38,139 nucleotides of DNA from Gammaproteobacteria bacterium (GTDB taxonomy: Bacteria; Pseudomonadota; Gammaproteobacteria; Chromatiales; Chromatiaceae), in the NCBI GenBank assembly GCA_020445405.1, contig JAGRGQ010000038.1, positions 1 through 38,139 of the forward strand. Reading direction: 5' to 3'. The position numbers and the translations under genes are program-made. Shown in pieces: positions 23,937-33,336 of this stretch. The notes beneath the pieces are model-generated. The model was not told the origin of the DNA and ran no database searches. It saw only the letters and a list, made by a program, of their open reading frames with translations. Numbering within the stretch: position 1 is the first letter of the stretch; every line of letters starts with the position of its first letter.

Positions 23937-26819
23937 TCAGGCCGGCTTATCCTCATAATCCGAAAGCGCGGGACAGGAGCAGACAAGGTGCTTGTCTCCG
24001 TACACGTTATCGATCCGACCCACCGGCGACCAGTATTTTCCTGTGCGTAGCGACGCAACAGGAAACACCGCCTGCTCGCGGCTGTAGAGATGCCTCCACT
24101 CCTCGTCGGCCAGATCGGTGACAGTGTGGGGCGCGTTTCTGAGCGGGTTATCCTCAGCATCGAAACGGCCCAGCTCGACGGCGCGAATCTCTTCACGGAT
24201 GCAGATCATCGCCTCGCAGAAACGATCCAGCTCCTGCCTGGATTCACTTTCCGTGGGTTCGATCATCAGGGTTCCCGCCACCGGAAATGACATGGTGGGC
24301 GCATGAAATCCAAAATCGACCAGCCGCTTGGCGACATCCTCCACGGTGATGCCGGTTGTCTCCTTGATGGAACGCAGATCGATGATACACTCGTGCGCAA
24401 CCATGCCATTGGGCCCGGTATATAAAACCGGATAGTGTTCGTGCAGCCGGCGGGCAATATAGTTGGCATTGAGAATAGCACTGCGGGTAGCTTCCAGCAG
24501 TCCGTCCCTTCCCATCATTCTGATGTAGGCCCAACTGATCGGAAGAATTCCGGCACTCCCCCAGGGCGCCGCCGAGACCGGCCCCACGGCACTCACCTCC
24601 CCGGCCGGCAGCGGCGTGCCGGGTAAAAACGGCTTCAGGTGGTCGCGCACGCCGATGGGACCGACACCGGGACCGCCGCCCCCGTGTGGAATGCTGAAAG
24701 TCTTGTGCAGATTGAGGTGGGAGACATCCCCACCGAACCTGCCCGGATAGCAGACCCCGACCATGGCGTTGAGATTGGCACCGTCGATGTAAACCTGCCC
24801 GCCGTGTTCGTGAACTATCCGGCACACCTCGCGCACATTCTCCTCGAATACGCCGTGAGTCGACGGGTAAGTGATCATGATCGCAGCCAGATCGTCGCTA
24901 TGCCTGTCTGCTTTCGCCTTCAGATCCTCGACATCAATGTTGCCTGAGCGGTCACAGTTGACCACAACCACCTTCATGCCGGCCATCTGTGCCGAAGCCG
25001 GATTGGTGCCATGCGCTGAACTGGGGATCAGACAGATGTTTCTGTTTCCCTCCCCGCGGCTCCGGTGGTAACCGTCGATCGCCAGGAGCCCGGCGAACTC
25101 CCCCTGGGAGCCGGCATTGGGTTGCAGCGAAACCGCCGCGTAGCCGGTGATCGCACACAGCATCTGCTCCAACTCGCTGATGAGTTGGCGGTAGCCTGCC
25201 GCCTGCTCGACCGGCGCGTATGGATGCATGTCACAAAACTCGGGCCAGGTGACCGGCACCATTTCCGCAGTGGCATTGAGCTTCATGGTGCACGAGCCCA
25301 GCGGGATCATGGCACGATCCAGAGCGAGATCCTTATCGGAGAGCATGCGCAGATAACGCAGCATCTCGGTTTCAGAGCGATAGCTGTGGAACACCTTGTG
25401 CGTCATAAACGGGCTGACACGCAGCAGCCTGGCAGGCATCCGCTGCTGAGCGGCGGCCTCAATCACTGCCGCATCCAGATTGTCGCCGCCGAACACCGAC
25501 CAGAGCGCCGACACGTCTTCGCTCGTGGTGGTCTCGTCCAGCGAGATACCGACGCTGCCGCCGTTCACTTCGCGCAGATTCATACCTTGCGAGCGCGCCG
25601 TTGCGAGCAGTTGTGCAGTGCGCGTGCCGGTATTGACCAGAATGGTGTCGAAGTAATGCCGGGTAGTGACTTCAAAGCCAAGCTGTTGCAAACCATCGGC
25701 GAGTATCGTCGTCAACCTGTGTACGCGGCGGGCTATCGTCCGCAGACCTTCGGGCCCGTGATAAACGGCATACATGCTGGCCATGACGGCGAGCAGCACC
25801 TGTGCCGTGCAGATATTGCTGGTCGCCTTCTCTCGGCGTATGTGCTGTTCGCGGGTCTGCATTGCCAATCGATAGGCGGGGTCGCCCCGGCTGTCGATGG
25901 AGACTCCGACGATGCGCCCCGGGAGGCTGCGTTTAAAGGCGTCGCGCGTGGCCATATAGGCGGCATGCGGACCACCGTATCCCATCGGTACACCGAACCG
26001 CTGGGTGGTGCCGATAGCGACATCTGCACCAAACTCACCAGGCGGTGTGAGCAGTGTCAGGCTGAGCAGGTCGGCCGCGACGGCAACCAGTGCTCTCTTT
26101 TCGTGCGCCGCCGATACCACCTCCTCGTAATCGTGGATTTCGCCGTCGGTTCCCGGGTATTGCAGCAGCACCCCGAAAACCTCCAGGCCCTCAAGATCCC
26201 TGCGATGGTCGCCCACCACGATCCGGTAATCCATCGGCAGCGCCCGGGTGCGGATTACTTCGATGGTCTGTGGATGACAGAGTTCGGACACAAAGAAAAT
26301 GTTGCTTCCGCTCTTGCTCATGCGTCTGCACAACGCCATCGCTTCGGCCGCTGCCGTGCCCTCATCGAGCAACGATGAGTTTGCAATATCGAGGCCGGTC
26401 AAATCGGAAATCATGGTCTGGAAGTTGAGTATGGCCTCCAGGCGCCCCTGCGATATCTCGGGCTGATACGGCGTATAGGCTGTGTACCAGGCAGGATTTT
26501 CCAGCACATTGCGCAGGATCACCGGCGGTGTGAAAGTGCCGTAATATCCCATTCCGATGAAGGATTTGAATACCCTGTTCGCATTCGCCAACTTGCGCAG
26601 TTGCTGCAGAACCTCCTGCTCCGAGCAGCTTTCGTTCAGATCGAGGGGTTCGCTTTCCAGGATGGATTCGGGCACAACCTTTGCAATCAACTCATCCATG
26701 GAGGTCAGGCCAAGCAAACTCAGCATCTCCCTCTTTTCGTCTTCCCTCGGGCCGATGTGGCGCTCAACAAAGGCGCTGTGATTTTGAAGCTCGCGCAACG
26801 AGCGTGGTGTTTGAGACAT
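23937..26819 (-). CDS. gcvP: Glycine dehydrogenase (decarboxylating), P protein
   Basis: 960 residues, the single-chain form of the P protein. N-terminal [20 protein letters not shown] is typical, and the PLP lysine lies in [19 protein letters not shown] near residue 706. Other hallmarks are [20 protein letters not shown] and [20 protein letters not shown]. It decarboxylates glycine and passes the aminomethyl group to the lipoyl H protein. It starts 32 bp after the gcvT stop, so the two are co-transcribed, but no gcvH intervenes, unlike E. coli gcvTHP. Confidence 0.98.
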   Translation of the reverse strand: MSQTPRSLRELQNHSAFVERHIGPREDEKREMLSLLGLTSMDELIAKVVPESILESEPLDLNESCSEQEVLQQLRKLANANRVFKSFIGMGYYGTFTPPVILRNVLENPAWYTAYTPYQPEISQGRLEAILNFQTMISDLTGLDIANSSLLDEGTAAAEAMALCRRMSKSGSNIFFVSELCHPQTIEVIRTRALPMDYRIVVGDHRRDLEGLEVFGVLLQYPGTDGEIHDYEEVVSAAHEKRALVAVAADLLSLTLLTPPGEFGADVAIGTTQRFGVPMGYGGPHAAYMATRDAFKRSLPGRIVGVSIDSRGDPAYRLAMQTREQHIRREKATSNICTAQVLLAVMASMYAVYHGPEGLRTIARRVHRLTTILADGLQQLGFEVTTRHYFDTILVNTGTRTAQLLATARSQGMNLREVNGGSVGISLDETTTSEDVSALWSVFGGDNLDAAVIEAAAQQRMPARLLRVSPFMTHKVFHSYRSETEMLRYLRMLSDKDLALDRAMIPLGSCTMKLNATAEMVPVTWPEFCDMHPYAPVEQAAGYRQLISELEQMLCAITGYAAVSLQPNAGSQGEFAGLLAIDGYHRSRGEGNRNICLIPSSAHGTNPASAQMAGMKVVVVNCDRSGNIDVEDLKAKADRHSDDLAAIMITYPSTHGVFEENVREVCRIVHEHGGQVYIDGANLNAMVGVCYPGRFGGDVSHLNLHKTFSIPHGGGGPGVGPIGVRDHLKPFLPGTPLPAGEVSAVGPVSAAPWGSAGILPISWAYIRMMGRDGLLEATRSAILNANYIARRLHEHYPVLYTGPNGMVAHECIIDLRSIKETTGITVEDVAKRLVDFGFHAPTMSFPVAGTLMIEPTESESRQELDRFCEAMICIREEIRAVELGRFDAEDNPLRNAPHTVTDLADEEWRHLYSREQAVFPVASLRTGKYWSPVGRIDNVYGDKHLVCSCPALSDYEDKPA

Positions 26820-26851
26820 CTGCGACTCCAGTTAAACGGTTATTTTCACAC

Positions 26852-27988
26852 TCAACCGCGATAGTAGTGCTGCTCGACGAAAGCGGTTTTGACGACACAC
26901 ACCGGGTGAAGCTTACCGCGAACCAGCGCCTGCAGCCGGGTAGCGGGCGCAGCGAAGGCGACATCCACGTACCCCATGGCTACCGGAGCCCCCACTGACG
27001 GCCCGAATCCGCCGCTGGTTATGATTCCTGCGGGTTTTCCGTCTTCGTCCAACAGCTGGCTGCCTTCACGTACAGGCACTTTGCCTTGCGGTTGAATGCC
27101 GACGCGCTTTCTGCTCACACCATCGACCAACTGCCTGAGTATGATCTCGGCCCCCGGAAAACCGCCCTCGCGCTCACCGCCTGCACGCCGTACTTTCTGG
27201 ATCGCCCAGGACAGGCTGGCCTCGACCGGCGTGGTGCCGGTGTCTATATCGTGCCCGTACAGGCACAGGCCAGCCTCCAGGCGCAGCGAGTCGCGCGCAC
27301 CCAGACCCACCGGGGCCACCTGTTCGTGCGCCAGCAGTTGGCGTGCTACAAATTCAGCCTTATCGGCGGCGACGGATATTTCAAAACCATCCTCGCCGGT
27401 GTAACCGGAACGGGTGACAAAACAGTCTACACCGGCCAGCGTGAGGTTTGCCGCCCGCATGAACACAAGCTGCCGGCTCGCTGGCGCCAGACTGGCCATC
27501 ACCTCCCCCGCCGCCGGACCCTGCAGTGCCAGCAGTGCCCGGTCATCGAGAGTTTCGATTTCGCAATCGCCGGACAGATGCCGGCGCATATGTGCGATAT
27601 CCTGTTCCTTGCAGGCGGCATTGACCACCACGAACAGATGATCACCGGCGTTGGTGATCATCAAATCGTCGAGAATACCGCCTTTGTCGTTGGTAAACAG
27701 CGCGTAACGCTGATGCTTTACCGCCAGGCCGATCACGTCCACCGGCACCAGGCGCTCCATGGCTGCCGCAGCACCCTCACCGATGAGTTTGACCTGTCCC
27801 ATGTGTGAGACATCAAACAATCCCGCGTTGCTGCGTGTCTGCCTGTGTTCCTTAAGAATGCCTGCAGGGTACTGAACCGGCATCTCGTAACCCGCGAACG
27901 GGACCATTTTGCCACCCAGTTCCAGATGCAGATCGTACAGCGGCGTTCTCAATAACCGATCATCCGCCGGTAGAGTGGATTCACTCAT
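26852..27988 (-). CDS. gcvT: Aminomethyltransferase, T protein
   Basis: 378 residues with an upstream GGAGAT. The N-terminus is RTPLYDLHLELGGKMVPFAG; NAGLFDVSHMGQ carries the conserved folate-binding region, and VTRSGYTGEDGFEISV and LEAGLCLYGHDID are family signatures. It releases ammonia from the aminomethyl-lipoyl H protein and makes 5,10-methylene-tetrahydrofolate. It is the first gene of the gcvT-gcvP-gcvR-like-sdaA run. I searched the upstream 363 bp by eye for a glycine riboswitch and did not find one. Confidence 0.97.
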   Translation of the reverse strand: MSESTLPADDRLLRTPLYDLHLELGGKMVPFAGYEMPVQYPAGILKEHRQTRSNAGLFDVSHMGQVKLIGEGAAAAMERLVPVDVIGLAVKHQRYALFTNDKGGILDDLMITNAGDHLFVVVNAACKEQDIAHMRRHLSGDCEIETLDDRALLALQGPAAGEVMASLAPASRQLVFMRAANLTLAGVDCFVTRSGYTGEDGFEISVAADKAEFVARQLLAHEQVAPVGLGARDSLRLEAGLCLYGHDIDTGTTPVEASLSWAIQKVRRAGGEREGGFPGAEIILRQLVDGVSRKRVGIQPQGKVPVREGSQLLDEDGKPAGIITSGGFGPSVGAPVAMGYVDVAFAAPATRLQALVRGKLHPVCVVKTAFVEQHYYRG

Positions 27989-28351
27989 GTCTAAATCTCC
28001 AAAATGCGTCAGCCACCTGCTCCGCCCGCCTCCATGCGGACGTGTGGGGAGCAGTTCCCCAACTTGAAAAACGGTTATCCGTTATCCGTCCGGAAACCGG
28101 GTTCCACCCCGCCTGCCGGAAGCGCAGAAAAAGATGTTATCCCTTCTCCCTCGAAGGGAGAAGGGACAGAACCTTTGCGACACCCCCGGGGAGGGAGTGG
28201 GCGGGAACTGCAACAACCTCCGCCGTTCAGCAGGAGTGGGTTTTCTGACGAACACTGCCCGCAGCCGGCGCGGATGGAATCCCTGCTTTCCCGGTCGCTG
28301 TCACCCGCCACAATCTCTGTTGAAAGCAGCCGCCCGGTCGCGCACCCCAAC
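27989..28351. other. Intergenic region upstream of gcvT
   Basis: 363 bp between the symporter stop and gcvT. It contains the inverted copy of the repeat element (next entry). No gene and no recognisable glycine riboswitch core was seen. The gcvT promoter could not be assigned. Confidence 0.3.
28136..28189 (-). repeat. REP-like repeat element, copy B (inverted)
   Basis: Read on the minus strand this begins GGGTGTCGCAAAGGTTCTG and contains CTTCTCCCTTCGAGGGAGAAG. It matches copy A at 15914-15960 with only a few substitutions over about 45 bp. The self-complementary CTTCTCCC/GGGAGAAG forms a strong hairpin between the symporter and gcvT genes. Confidence 0.75.
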
Positions 28352-29731
28352 TCAATCCGCTGCAGCCGCCACCGGTTCCTCGCTCGCGCCGTCGCTGGCA
28401 AAGAATTCCCGCGTCACCTGAAATACCACCGGGCTCAACAGGACCAATGCGATGAGATTGGGGATGGCCATCAGGGCATTCAAAGTGTCCGCCAGCAGCC
28501 AGATGAAGCCCAGATTTGCCATCGCACCCAGCGGTGCGGCCAGGCACCAGAGAATACGAAATGGCATGATCGACTTCACGCCAAACAGATAAGCGACGCA
28601 TTTCTCGCCGTAAAACGACCAGCCCAGCATCGTGGTGAACGCGAAGATGGCCAACGCGATGGTCACGATATGCCCGCCTACGCCGGGAATCGTGGACTCG
28701 AACGCCGCAGAAGTCAGGGAAGCGCCGGTCTCGCCCGATGTCCAGGCACCGGAAGTGATGATCGCCATCCCGGTAATGGTGCAGATGATCAACGTATCGA
28801 TAAAGGTACCCAACATCGCCACCAGGCCCTGGTTAACCGGACCCTTGGTCTGGGCAGCGGCGTGGGCAATCGGCGCGCTGCCCAGTCCGGCTTCATTTGA
28901 GAACACGCCGCGTGCGACGCCGAAGCGTATCGCGGCCCAAACAGCGGCGCCGGCGAACCCACCGGTAGCCGCGGTCGGCGTGAACGCATGGGTAAAAATC
29001 AAACCGAATGCTGCCGGAATCTCTGCAACATTGACTCCCAGTATCACCAGACCGGCCAGCAGATAGGCGATAGCCATGAACGGTACCAGCTTACCCGCGA
29101 CCTGTGCGATGCGCTTGATGCCGCCAAGAATAACCGCACCCACCAGGACCAGCAGCAGCAAGCCGGTCGCCCAGGTCGGAATGCCGTAAGATGAATTGAG
29201 TACGTCGGCGACCGAATTAGCCTGCACCGTGTTACCAATGCCGAATCCGGCGATGGCGCCGAATCCCGCGAAAGCCGGCGCCATCCATGCCCATTTTTTG
29301 CTCAGGCCGTTTTTAATGTAGTACATGGGACCACCGACGTGGTTGCCGAGCGCATCGACTTCGCGGTACTTTACCGCGCACACCGCTTCGGCGTATTTTG
29401 TCGCCATACCAACCAGCGCCGTGCACCACATCCAGAACAGTGCACCCGGCCCACCGAGAAAAATAGCTGTCGCGACACCGGCAATATTACCGGTGCCTAT
29501 GGTGGCGGAGAGCGACGTCATCAGCGCGTTAAACGGACTGATTTCACCCTCGCTGCCACTGGGTGGCGTACGCCCTTTCCAAAGCAGCCGGAACCCGAAA
29601 CTCAGTCTGACAATCGGCATGATCTTGAGTCCGGCCTGCAGAAACAACCCGGTACCGAGAATCAGCACCAGCATCAATGGGCCCCAGACTACACCATTGA
29701 TTGCACTTACCGCATTAGTTAGAGCTTCCAC
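28352..29731 (-). CDS. Sodium:alanine/glycine symporter (AGCS family)
   Basis: 459 residues starting with GTG at 29731, supported by GGAGGAG upstream. It is a polytopic membrane protein. AGCS signatures include FNALMTSLSATIGTGNIAGV, GPGALFWMWCTALVGMATKY and FSNEAGLGSAPIAHAAAQTK. These carriers import alanine or glycine with Na+. It is 363 bp upstream of gcvT on the same strand, and alanine dehydrogenase is nearby, so glycine or alanine are likely substrates. The C-terminal tail is Ala/Glu-rich. Confidence 0.95.
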   Translation of the reverse strand: MEALTNAVSAINGVVWGPLMLVLILGTGLFLQAGLKIMPIVRLSFGFRLLWKGRTPPSGSEGEISPFNALMTSLSATIGTGNIAGVATAIFLGGPGALFWMWCTALVGMATKYAEAVCAVKYREVDALGNHVGGPMYYIKNGLSKKWAWMAPAFAGFGAIAGFGIGNTVQANSVADVLNSSYGIPTWATGLLLLVLVGAVILGGIKRIAQVAGKLVPFMAIAYLLAGLVILGVNVAEIPAAFGLIFTHAFTPTAATGGFAGAAVWAAIRFGVARGVFSNEAGLGSAPIAHAAAQTKGPVNQGLVAMLGTFIDTLIICTITGMAIITSGAWTSGETGASLTSAAFESTIPGVGGHIVTIALAIFAFTTMLGWSFYGEKCVAYLFGVKSIMPFRILWCLAAPLGAMANLGFIWLLADTLNALMAIPNLIALVLLSPVVFQVTREFFASDGASEEPVAAAAD

Positions 29732-29924
29732 GAAATGACTCCTCCAGTTATGTTGATATCCGCTTCCGAACAGACGCCCGGTGCTGTCTTACGGGCAGGT
29801 GTCAAGCCGCGGTATGTTGTAACTCAATGGCGCTGCGGCACCACGCTTTTTGGCGCCTGTCGCATCGAATCATTCGGATAATTCTGACCAAAAAAATCAA
29901 AATTTGGACGAGGCGGGCTGACAA

Positions 29925-30350
29925 TCAGCGCACCACCATCACCGAGCATTCAGCATGGCGCACCACTCTGGCTGCATTCGGTCCCAGCAAAAAGTCCTGC
30001 AACTCGGGCCGATGAGATGCCATGACAATCAGGTCGATGTCCTGCTCCTGCGCCAGGTCCACTATCTCCCTGTAGATTGATCCCTGGCGCACATGCTGCT
30101 GGGATTTCACATCGGCGGGCACATGCGCCTCGACCAGCTTGGCCAGTTTTGGCTTGACGTAAGCGATCATTTTGTCGCTGTAATCCTTGGGCAGCCAGGC
30201 GAGCTGCGGGGGTTCCTCGGGAACGACGGTGACAATATGGAGTTCAGCACCGGCGTGTCGCGCCTGATCCACGGCAACGGGCAGCGCCTCCTGCCATGAG
30301 CTTTCGTGACCGAGATCGACCGGCATCAGGATCTTTTCGAACCTTCGCAT
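29925..30350 (-). CDS. Universal stress protein, UspA family
   Basis: 141 residues, ribosome site GGGGAAAG before the ATG. The Usp fold is clear: RFEKILMPVDLGHESSWQEA, then AELHIVTVVPEEPP, and the C-terminal DIDLIVMASHRPELQDFLLG followed by RVVRHAECSVMVVR. The ATP-binding G-2X-G-9X-G-S motif is degenerate (GPNAARVVRHAECSV), so it may belong to the non-ATP-binding UspA-like branch. It sits between the symporter and the XRE-cupin regulator on the same strand, and an upstream site shared with that regulator suggests common control. Confidence 0.9.
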   Translation of the reverse strand: MRRFEKILMPVDLGHESSWQEALPVAVDQARHAGAELHIVTVVPEEPPQLAWLPKDYSDKMIAYVKPKLAKLVEAHVPADVKSQQHVRQGSIYREIVDLAQEQDIDLIVMASHRPELQDFLLGPNAARVVRHAECSVMVVR

Positions 30351-30686
30351 TTCTTTCCCCTGTGTAATGGTTGCGGAATTACCGAACGAAACTGCCCGTT
30401 TCGGCTGATAGACTGCAAAGCTCCAACTGAATAGTAGGTTATAACTCAGGAATTGTTAATCAACAAAATTTCTTATAGGAAATATTAAAGGACAAAAGAA
30501 ACTATTTTTCAACATTTAATCTTTTCGGAAGTTATTGGCGCACCCGGTTGGGCATCCCCCGACAGGCGGTGGCAAAAGGTTGCCGGCTTGTATTTGGGAC
30601 GGGAAAATGCGCATTGGGAGCTGAAACGGGCTGATAAACGCCCGGCGCAGAGGTTTCCGGTAATTCCAGGGAAGTCACCAGGAAGA
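30351..30686. promoter_or_regulatory. AT-rich uspA upstream region with candidate operator
   Basis: 336 bp, noticeably AT-rich between 30430 and 30530. The imperfect palindrome ATTTC-TTATAG-GAAAT lies at 30468-30483, 118-133 bp before the uspA ATG. It contains the 10-mer TATAGGAAAT (30474-30483) that also occurs upstream of the XRE-cupin gene. The minus strand has TGTTGAAAAATAG close by, similar to the second site. No gene is supported. Confidence 0.4.
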
Positions 30687-31316
30687 TCATGTCATCATGG
30701 TCTTCAGCTGATCCGAAGGCGTGCAGACCCACAGGATTTGTGCATCTTCCTCGCTGACTGAAATGCAGGCGTGCCCCATACCCGAATCGTAGTAAACACA
30801 ATCCCCCTGATCCAGCATCACCGGTTCGTAAAACTCGGAGTAAAATGCGATACGGCCTTTCAGAACCAGCAGAAACTCCTCACCCTGATGCCGTACCCAA
30901 CCATGAAACTCCGCAAATGAACGCGCTCGTACGACGCTTTTGAATGGCAGCATCTTTTTATTTGTCAGCTCGACGCAGAGCAGTTCGTGCTCGTAGGTCG
31001 CCGTGGGATGGTAACGGCCTGCGCCGGCACGCGTCAGGGTTTTACGTCCTGATGCCTTGATTTCCGACGATGAAGCAAAGAGTTGCGGGACATCTATACC
31101 CAATCCGACTGCAAGTTTTCGAACCACGTCGAACGAGGGGGAGATGCGTTCATTCTCGATCTTGGAAAGCGTGGATTTGGCCAAACCGGTAATCGCGCTG
31201 ACTTTATCCAGCGTCCATTTTCTCTGCTGGCGAATTTCCCGCAACCTTTCACCCAGGCGCAGAGGCTGAATTGCCGGATCTTTCTGCGCTGTCGACACCA
31301 GCTTGATACTCTGCAT
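30687..31316 (-). CDS. XRE-family regulator with C-terminal cupin
   Basis: 209 residues from the ATG at 31316 (MQSIKLVSTAQKDPAIQPLR); an ATG five codons earlier at 31331 is equally possible. The N-terminal HTH_XRE is LGERLREIRQQRKWTLDKVS, then GLAKSTLSKIENERISPSFD. The C-terminal cupin-2 domain has FAEFHGWVRHQGEEFLLVLK, LDQGDCVYYDSGMGHACISV and a terminal TPSDQ. Regulators of this type (PuuR- or SutR-like) sense small metabolites such as polyamines, amino acids or sulfur compounds in the cupin. Its position beside the symporter and glycine-degradation genes suggests an amino-acid signal, but that is inference. Confidence 0.9.
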   Translation of the reverse strand: MQSIKLVSTAQKDPAIQPLRLGERLREIRQQRKWTLDKVSAITGLAKSTLSKIENERISPSFDVVRKLAVGLGIDVPQLFASSSEIKASGRKTLTRAGAGRYHPTATYEHELLCVELTNKKMLPFKSVVRARSFAEFHGWVRHQGEEFLLVLKGRIAFYSEFYEPVMLDQGDCVYYDSGMGHACISVSEEDAQILWVCTPSDQLKTMMT

Positions 31317-31434
31317 CTCGTCTTCGTTCAAAACAGGCTCCGCTCAACCCTCCGGGGCAGCGAAAAAAAGCGCTACCAAACCTGCCGGTTGATGCCGTCC
31401 CCGTTCAGCCACCAGCAAGAAATGTGTTTCTGTT

Positions 31435-31472
31435 TATTTCATAACATATAAATTTGTTGAAATATAGGAAAT
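31435..31472 (-). promoter_or_regulatory. Candidate operator upstream of the XRE-cupin gene
   Basis: An AT-rich inverted repeat, TATTTCATAACA (31435-31446) facing TGTTGAAATA (31455-31464), has one bulged base. It overlaps TATAGGAAAT (31463-31472), the same 10-mer found upstream of uspA, at nearly the same distance (about 130 bp) from the start codon at 31331. Confidence 0.4.
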
Positions 31473-31609
31473 GTCTATGTTTGATGATCCCACTCTTCAA
31501 CGGACCGATGTACGTTGATAGCCGGCATCCCGGATTATTCGCCGCCTGATATGCGGTGGGACAGGCGGACACAGCTGTTTTTACGCTCAGGCAGCCGAAA
31601 CGGCTGGGA

Positions 31610-32074
31610 TTACCGATCCGGTTTCACCACATATCCCGCCCCCTGGGTAACCGTTCTCAGTACCAGACTGGATTGGATTCGGGAGACGCCCGGCAGCTGG
31701 GCGATACGGTCACGGTAGAGCCGCTCATAATCCACCGTATCCAGGGCACTCACCCGCAGAATATAGTCGGAGTGACCGGTCATCAGATGACACTCCAGTA
31801 TCTCAGGCACATGCCTGACAGCCTCTTCAAACTCCTTGAGTGCATGCTGATGCTGAGAGGCCAGACTTACCTCAACGAAAAACTCGATCGAGTAGCCAAC
31901 CTTTTTGCCGTCAATCTGAGCGACATATCCCTTGATGATTCCGTCTTCCTCGAGCAGCTTTATTCTGCGGTGACAGGCAGAGGAAGAGAGCGCGACTTTG
32001 TCCGCCAACTCCCCGATTGACTGTCTGCAATCCCTCTGCAGCGCCATAAGCAGTTGACAATCCTTCTTATCCAT
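31610..32074 (-). CDS. Lrp/AsnC-family regulator (AldR-like)
   Basis: 154 residues. N-terminal HTH: MDKKDCQLLMALQRDCRQSI, then ELADKVALSSSACHRRIKLL. C-terminal RAM domain: YSIEFFVEVSLASQHQHALK, then CHLMTGHSDYILRVSALDTV and IQSSLVLRTVTQG. It is divergent from alanine dehydrogenase with 143 bp between starts, the usual arrangement for a regulator of ald that senses alanine or another amino acid. A perfect Lrp-type box lies between the two genes. Confidence 0.93.
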   Translation of the reverse strand: MDKKDCQLLMALQRDCRQSIGELADKVALSSSACHRRIKLLEEDGIIKGYVAQIDGKKVGYSIEFFVEVSLASQHQHALKEFEEAVRHVPEILECHLMTGHSDYILRVSALDTVDYERLYRDRIAQLPGVSRIQSSLVLRTVTQGAGYVVKPDR

Positions 32075-32110
32075 GCTGATGCCACTAATTAGCGTATTTG
32101 TAAAATTTTT

Positions 32111-32146
32111 TAGAATATTATTCTGTTTTTAACTGTTTTGTATACT
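32111..32146 (+). promoter_or_regulatory. Lrp-type box and ald promoter
   Basis: TAGAATATTATTCTG (32111-32125) fits the E. coli Lrp consensus YAGHAWATTWTDCTR at every position. It is a perfect inverted repeat over 13 bp. It overlaps the -35 region of a promoter whose -10 is TATACT (32141-32146), with a weak TTATTC 17 bp upstream. This is compatible with Lrp-family control of ald, and of the divergent regulator gene. Confidence 0.65.
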
Positions 32147-32217
32147 TAGTATCGGAATTTTTTCGCCGGTTCTTCGTTTATTATTCTCCACACACTTATC
32201 CAGCAAGGAGAACCCTC

Positions 32218-33336
32218 ATGCTCATAGGCGTTCCAAAAGAGGTGAAAAATCACGAATACCGGGTTGGGCTGACGCCTGAGAGTGTCGCGGAAGTCGTACG
32301 CCACGGACACCAGGTCATCGTGGAGGCTGGCGCCGGTATCGGCATAGGGGCCGAAGACGAAGACTACCGGGCGGTTGGTGCGGAGACCGTGCAGAGCGCG
32401 AGTGAAATATTCGCGCGCGCGGACATGATCATCAAGGTCAAGGAACCCCAGGCGGGGGAACGAAAGATGTTGCGCGAGGGGCAAATTCTGTACACCTACC
32501 TGCACCTGGCGCCGGACCCCGAGCAAACGCGTGACCTGATCGATTCAGGCGCCGTATGCATCGCCTACGAAACCGTTACCGATACGCAAGGGGGCCTGCC
32601 GCTGCTCAAGCCGATGAGTCAGGTGGCTGGCCGCCTCTCGATACAGGCGGGCGCAACCGCGCTTGAAAAATCTCACGGTGGATCGGGCGTATTGCTGGGG
32701 GGCGTACCCGGTGTACCACCCGGCAAAGTGGTCATTATCGGCGGTGGCGTAGTCGGCTATAACGCGGCCCAAATGGCTGTTGGGTTGCACGCCGATGTCA
32801 CTATTCTTGATCGCAACCCGGCAACGCTGGAACGTCTTTCCAATCATTTTGAAGCCAGCGCCAAGGTTGTCTACTCCACCAAAGCCGTGCTGGAGCAACT
32901 GGTGGCGCAAGCCGATCTGGTCGTTGGCGGCGTGCTTATCCCCGGCGCTGCCGCACCCAAACTCGTCTCCCGGGAGATGCTCAGTAGCATGCGGAATGGC
33001 GCTGTCCTGGTTGATGTCGCAATTGATCAGGGCGGGTGCTTTGAGACATCCAGGGCCACCACACATGCTGCCCCGACCTTTGTAGTCGATGGCGTCGTCC
33101 ACTATTGCGTGGCGAACATGCCGGGGGCTGTTGCAAGGACCTCAACCTATGCGCTGAACAACGTCACTCTCCAGCATGCCATATCCATTGCCAGCAAGGG
33201 CTGGAAACAGGCATTGTCAGACAACCCGCATCTCAGAAATGGGCTCAATGTCTGTTCCGGAAAAGTGACATGCGAACCGGTAGCGCGCGACCTCGGCCAC
33301 CAATATGTGCCGGCACTGGATCTCATCGCAACCTGA
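32218..33336 (+). CDS. ald: Alanine dehydrogenase
   Basis: 372 residues, ribosome site AAGGAG before the ATG. N-terminus MLIGVPKEVKNHEYRVGLTP is characteristic. Substrate-binding KVKEPQ and YTYLHLAPDPEQT (with the catalytic His), and the NAD fold VVIIGGGVVGYNAAQMAVGL, are all present. It interconverts alanine with pyruvate and ammonia using NAD. It is divergent from the Lrp-type regulator; the symporter and XRE-cupin genes are 2-4 kb away on the other strand. Confidence 0.97.
   Translation: MLIGVPKEVKNHEYRVGLTPESVAEVVRHGHQVIVEAGAGIGIGAEDEDYRAVGAETVQSASEIFARADMIIKVKEPQAGERKMLREGQILYTYLHLAPDPEQTRDLIDSGAVCIAYETVTDTQGGLPLLKPMSQVAGRLSIQAGATALEKSHGGSGVLLGGVPGVPPGKVVIIGGGVVGYNAAQMAVGLHADVTILDRNPATLERLSNHFEASAKVVYSTKAVLEQLVAQADLVVGGVLIPGAAAPKLVSREMLSSMRNGAVLVDVAIDQGGCFETSRATTHAAPTFVVDGVVHYCVANMPGAVARTSTYALNNVTLQHAISIASKGWKQALSDNPHLRNGLNVCSGKVTCEPVARDLGHQYVPALDLIAT

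Noticed and set aside
25065..26378. 437-codon open frame on the plus strand
   Set aside because: Antisense to gcvP, with low-complexity His/Arg/Gln-rich product; GC-driven shadow.
27989..28351. Possible glycine riboswitch before gcvT (also considered before the symporter, 29732-29924)
   Set aside because: No recognisable aptamer core or tandem arrangement; the region before gcvT is dominated by the repeat hairpin. A covariance-model search would settle it.
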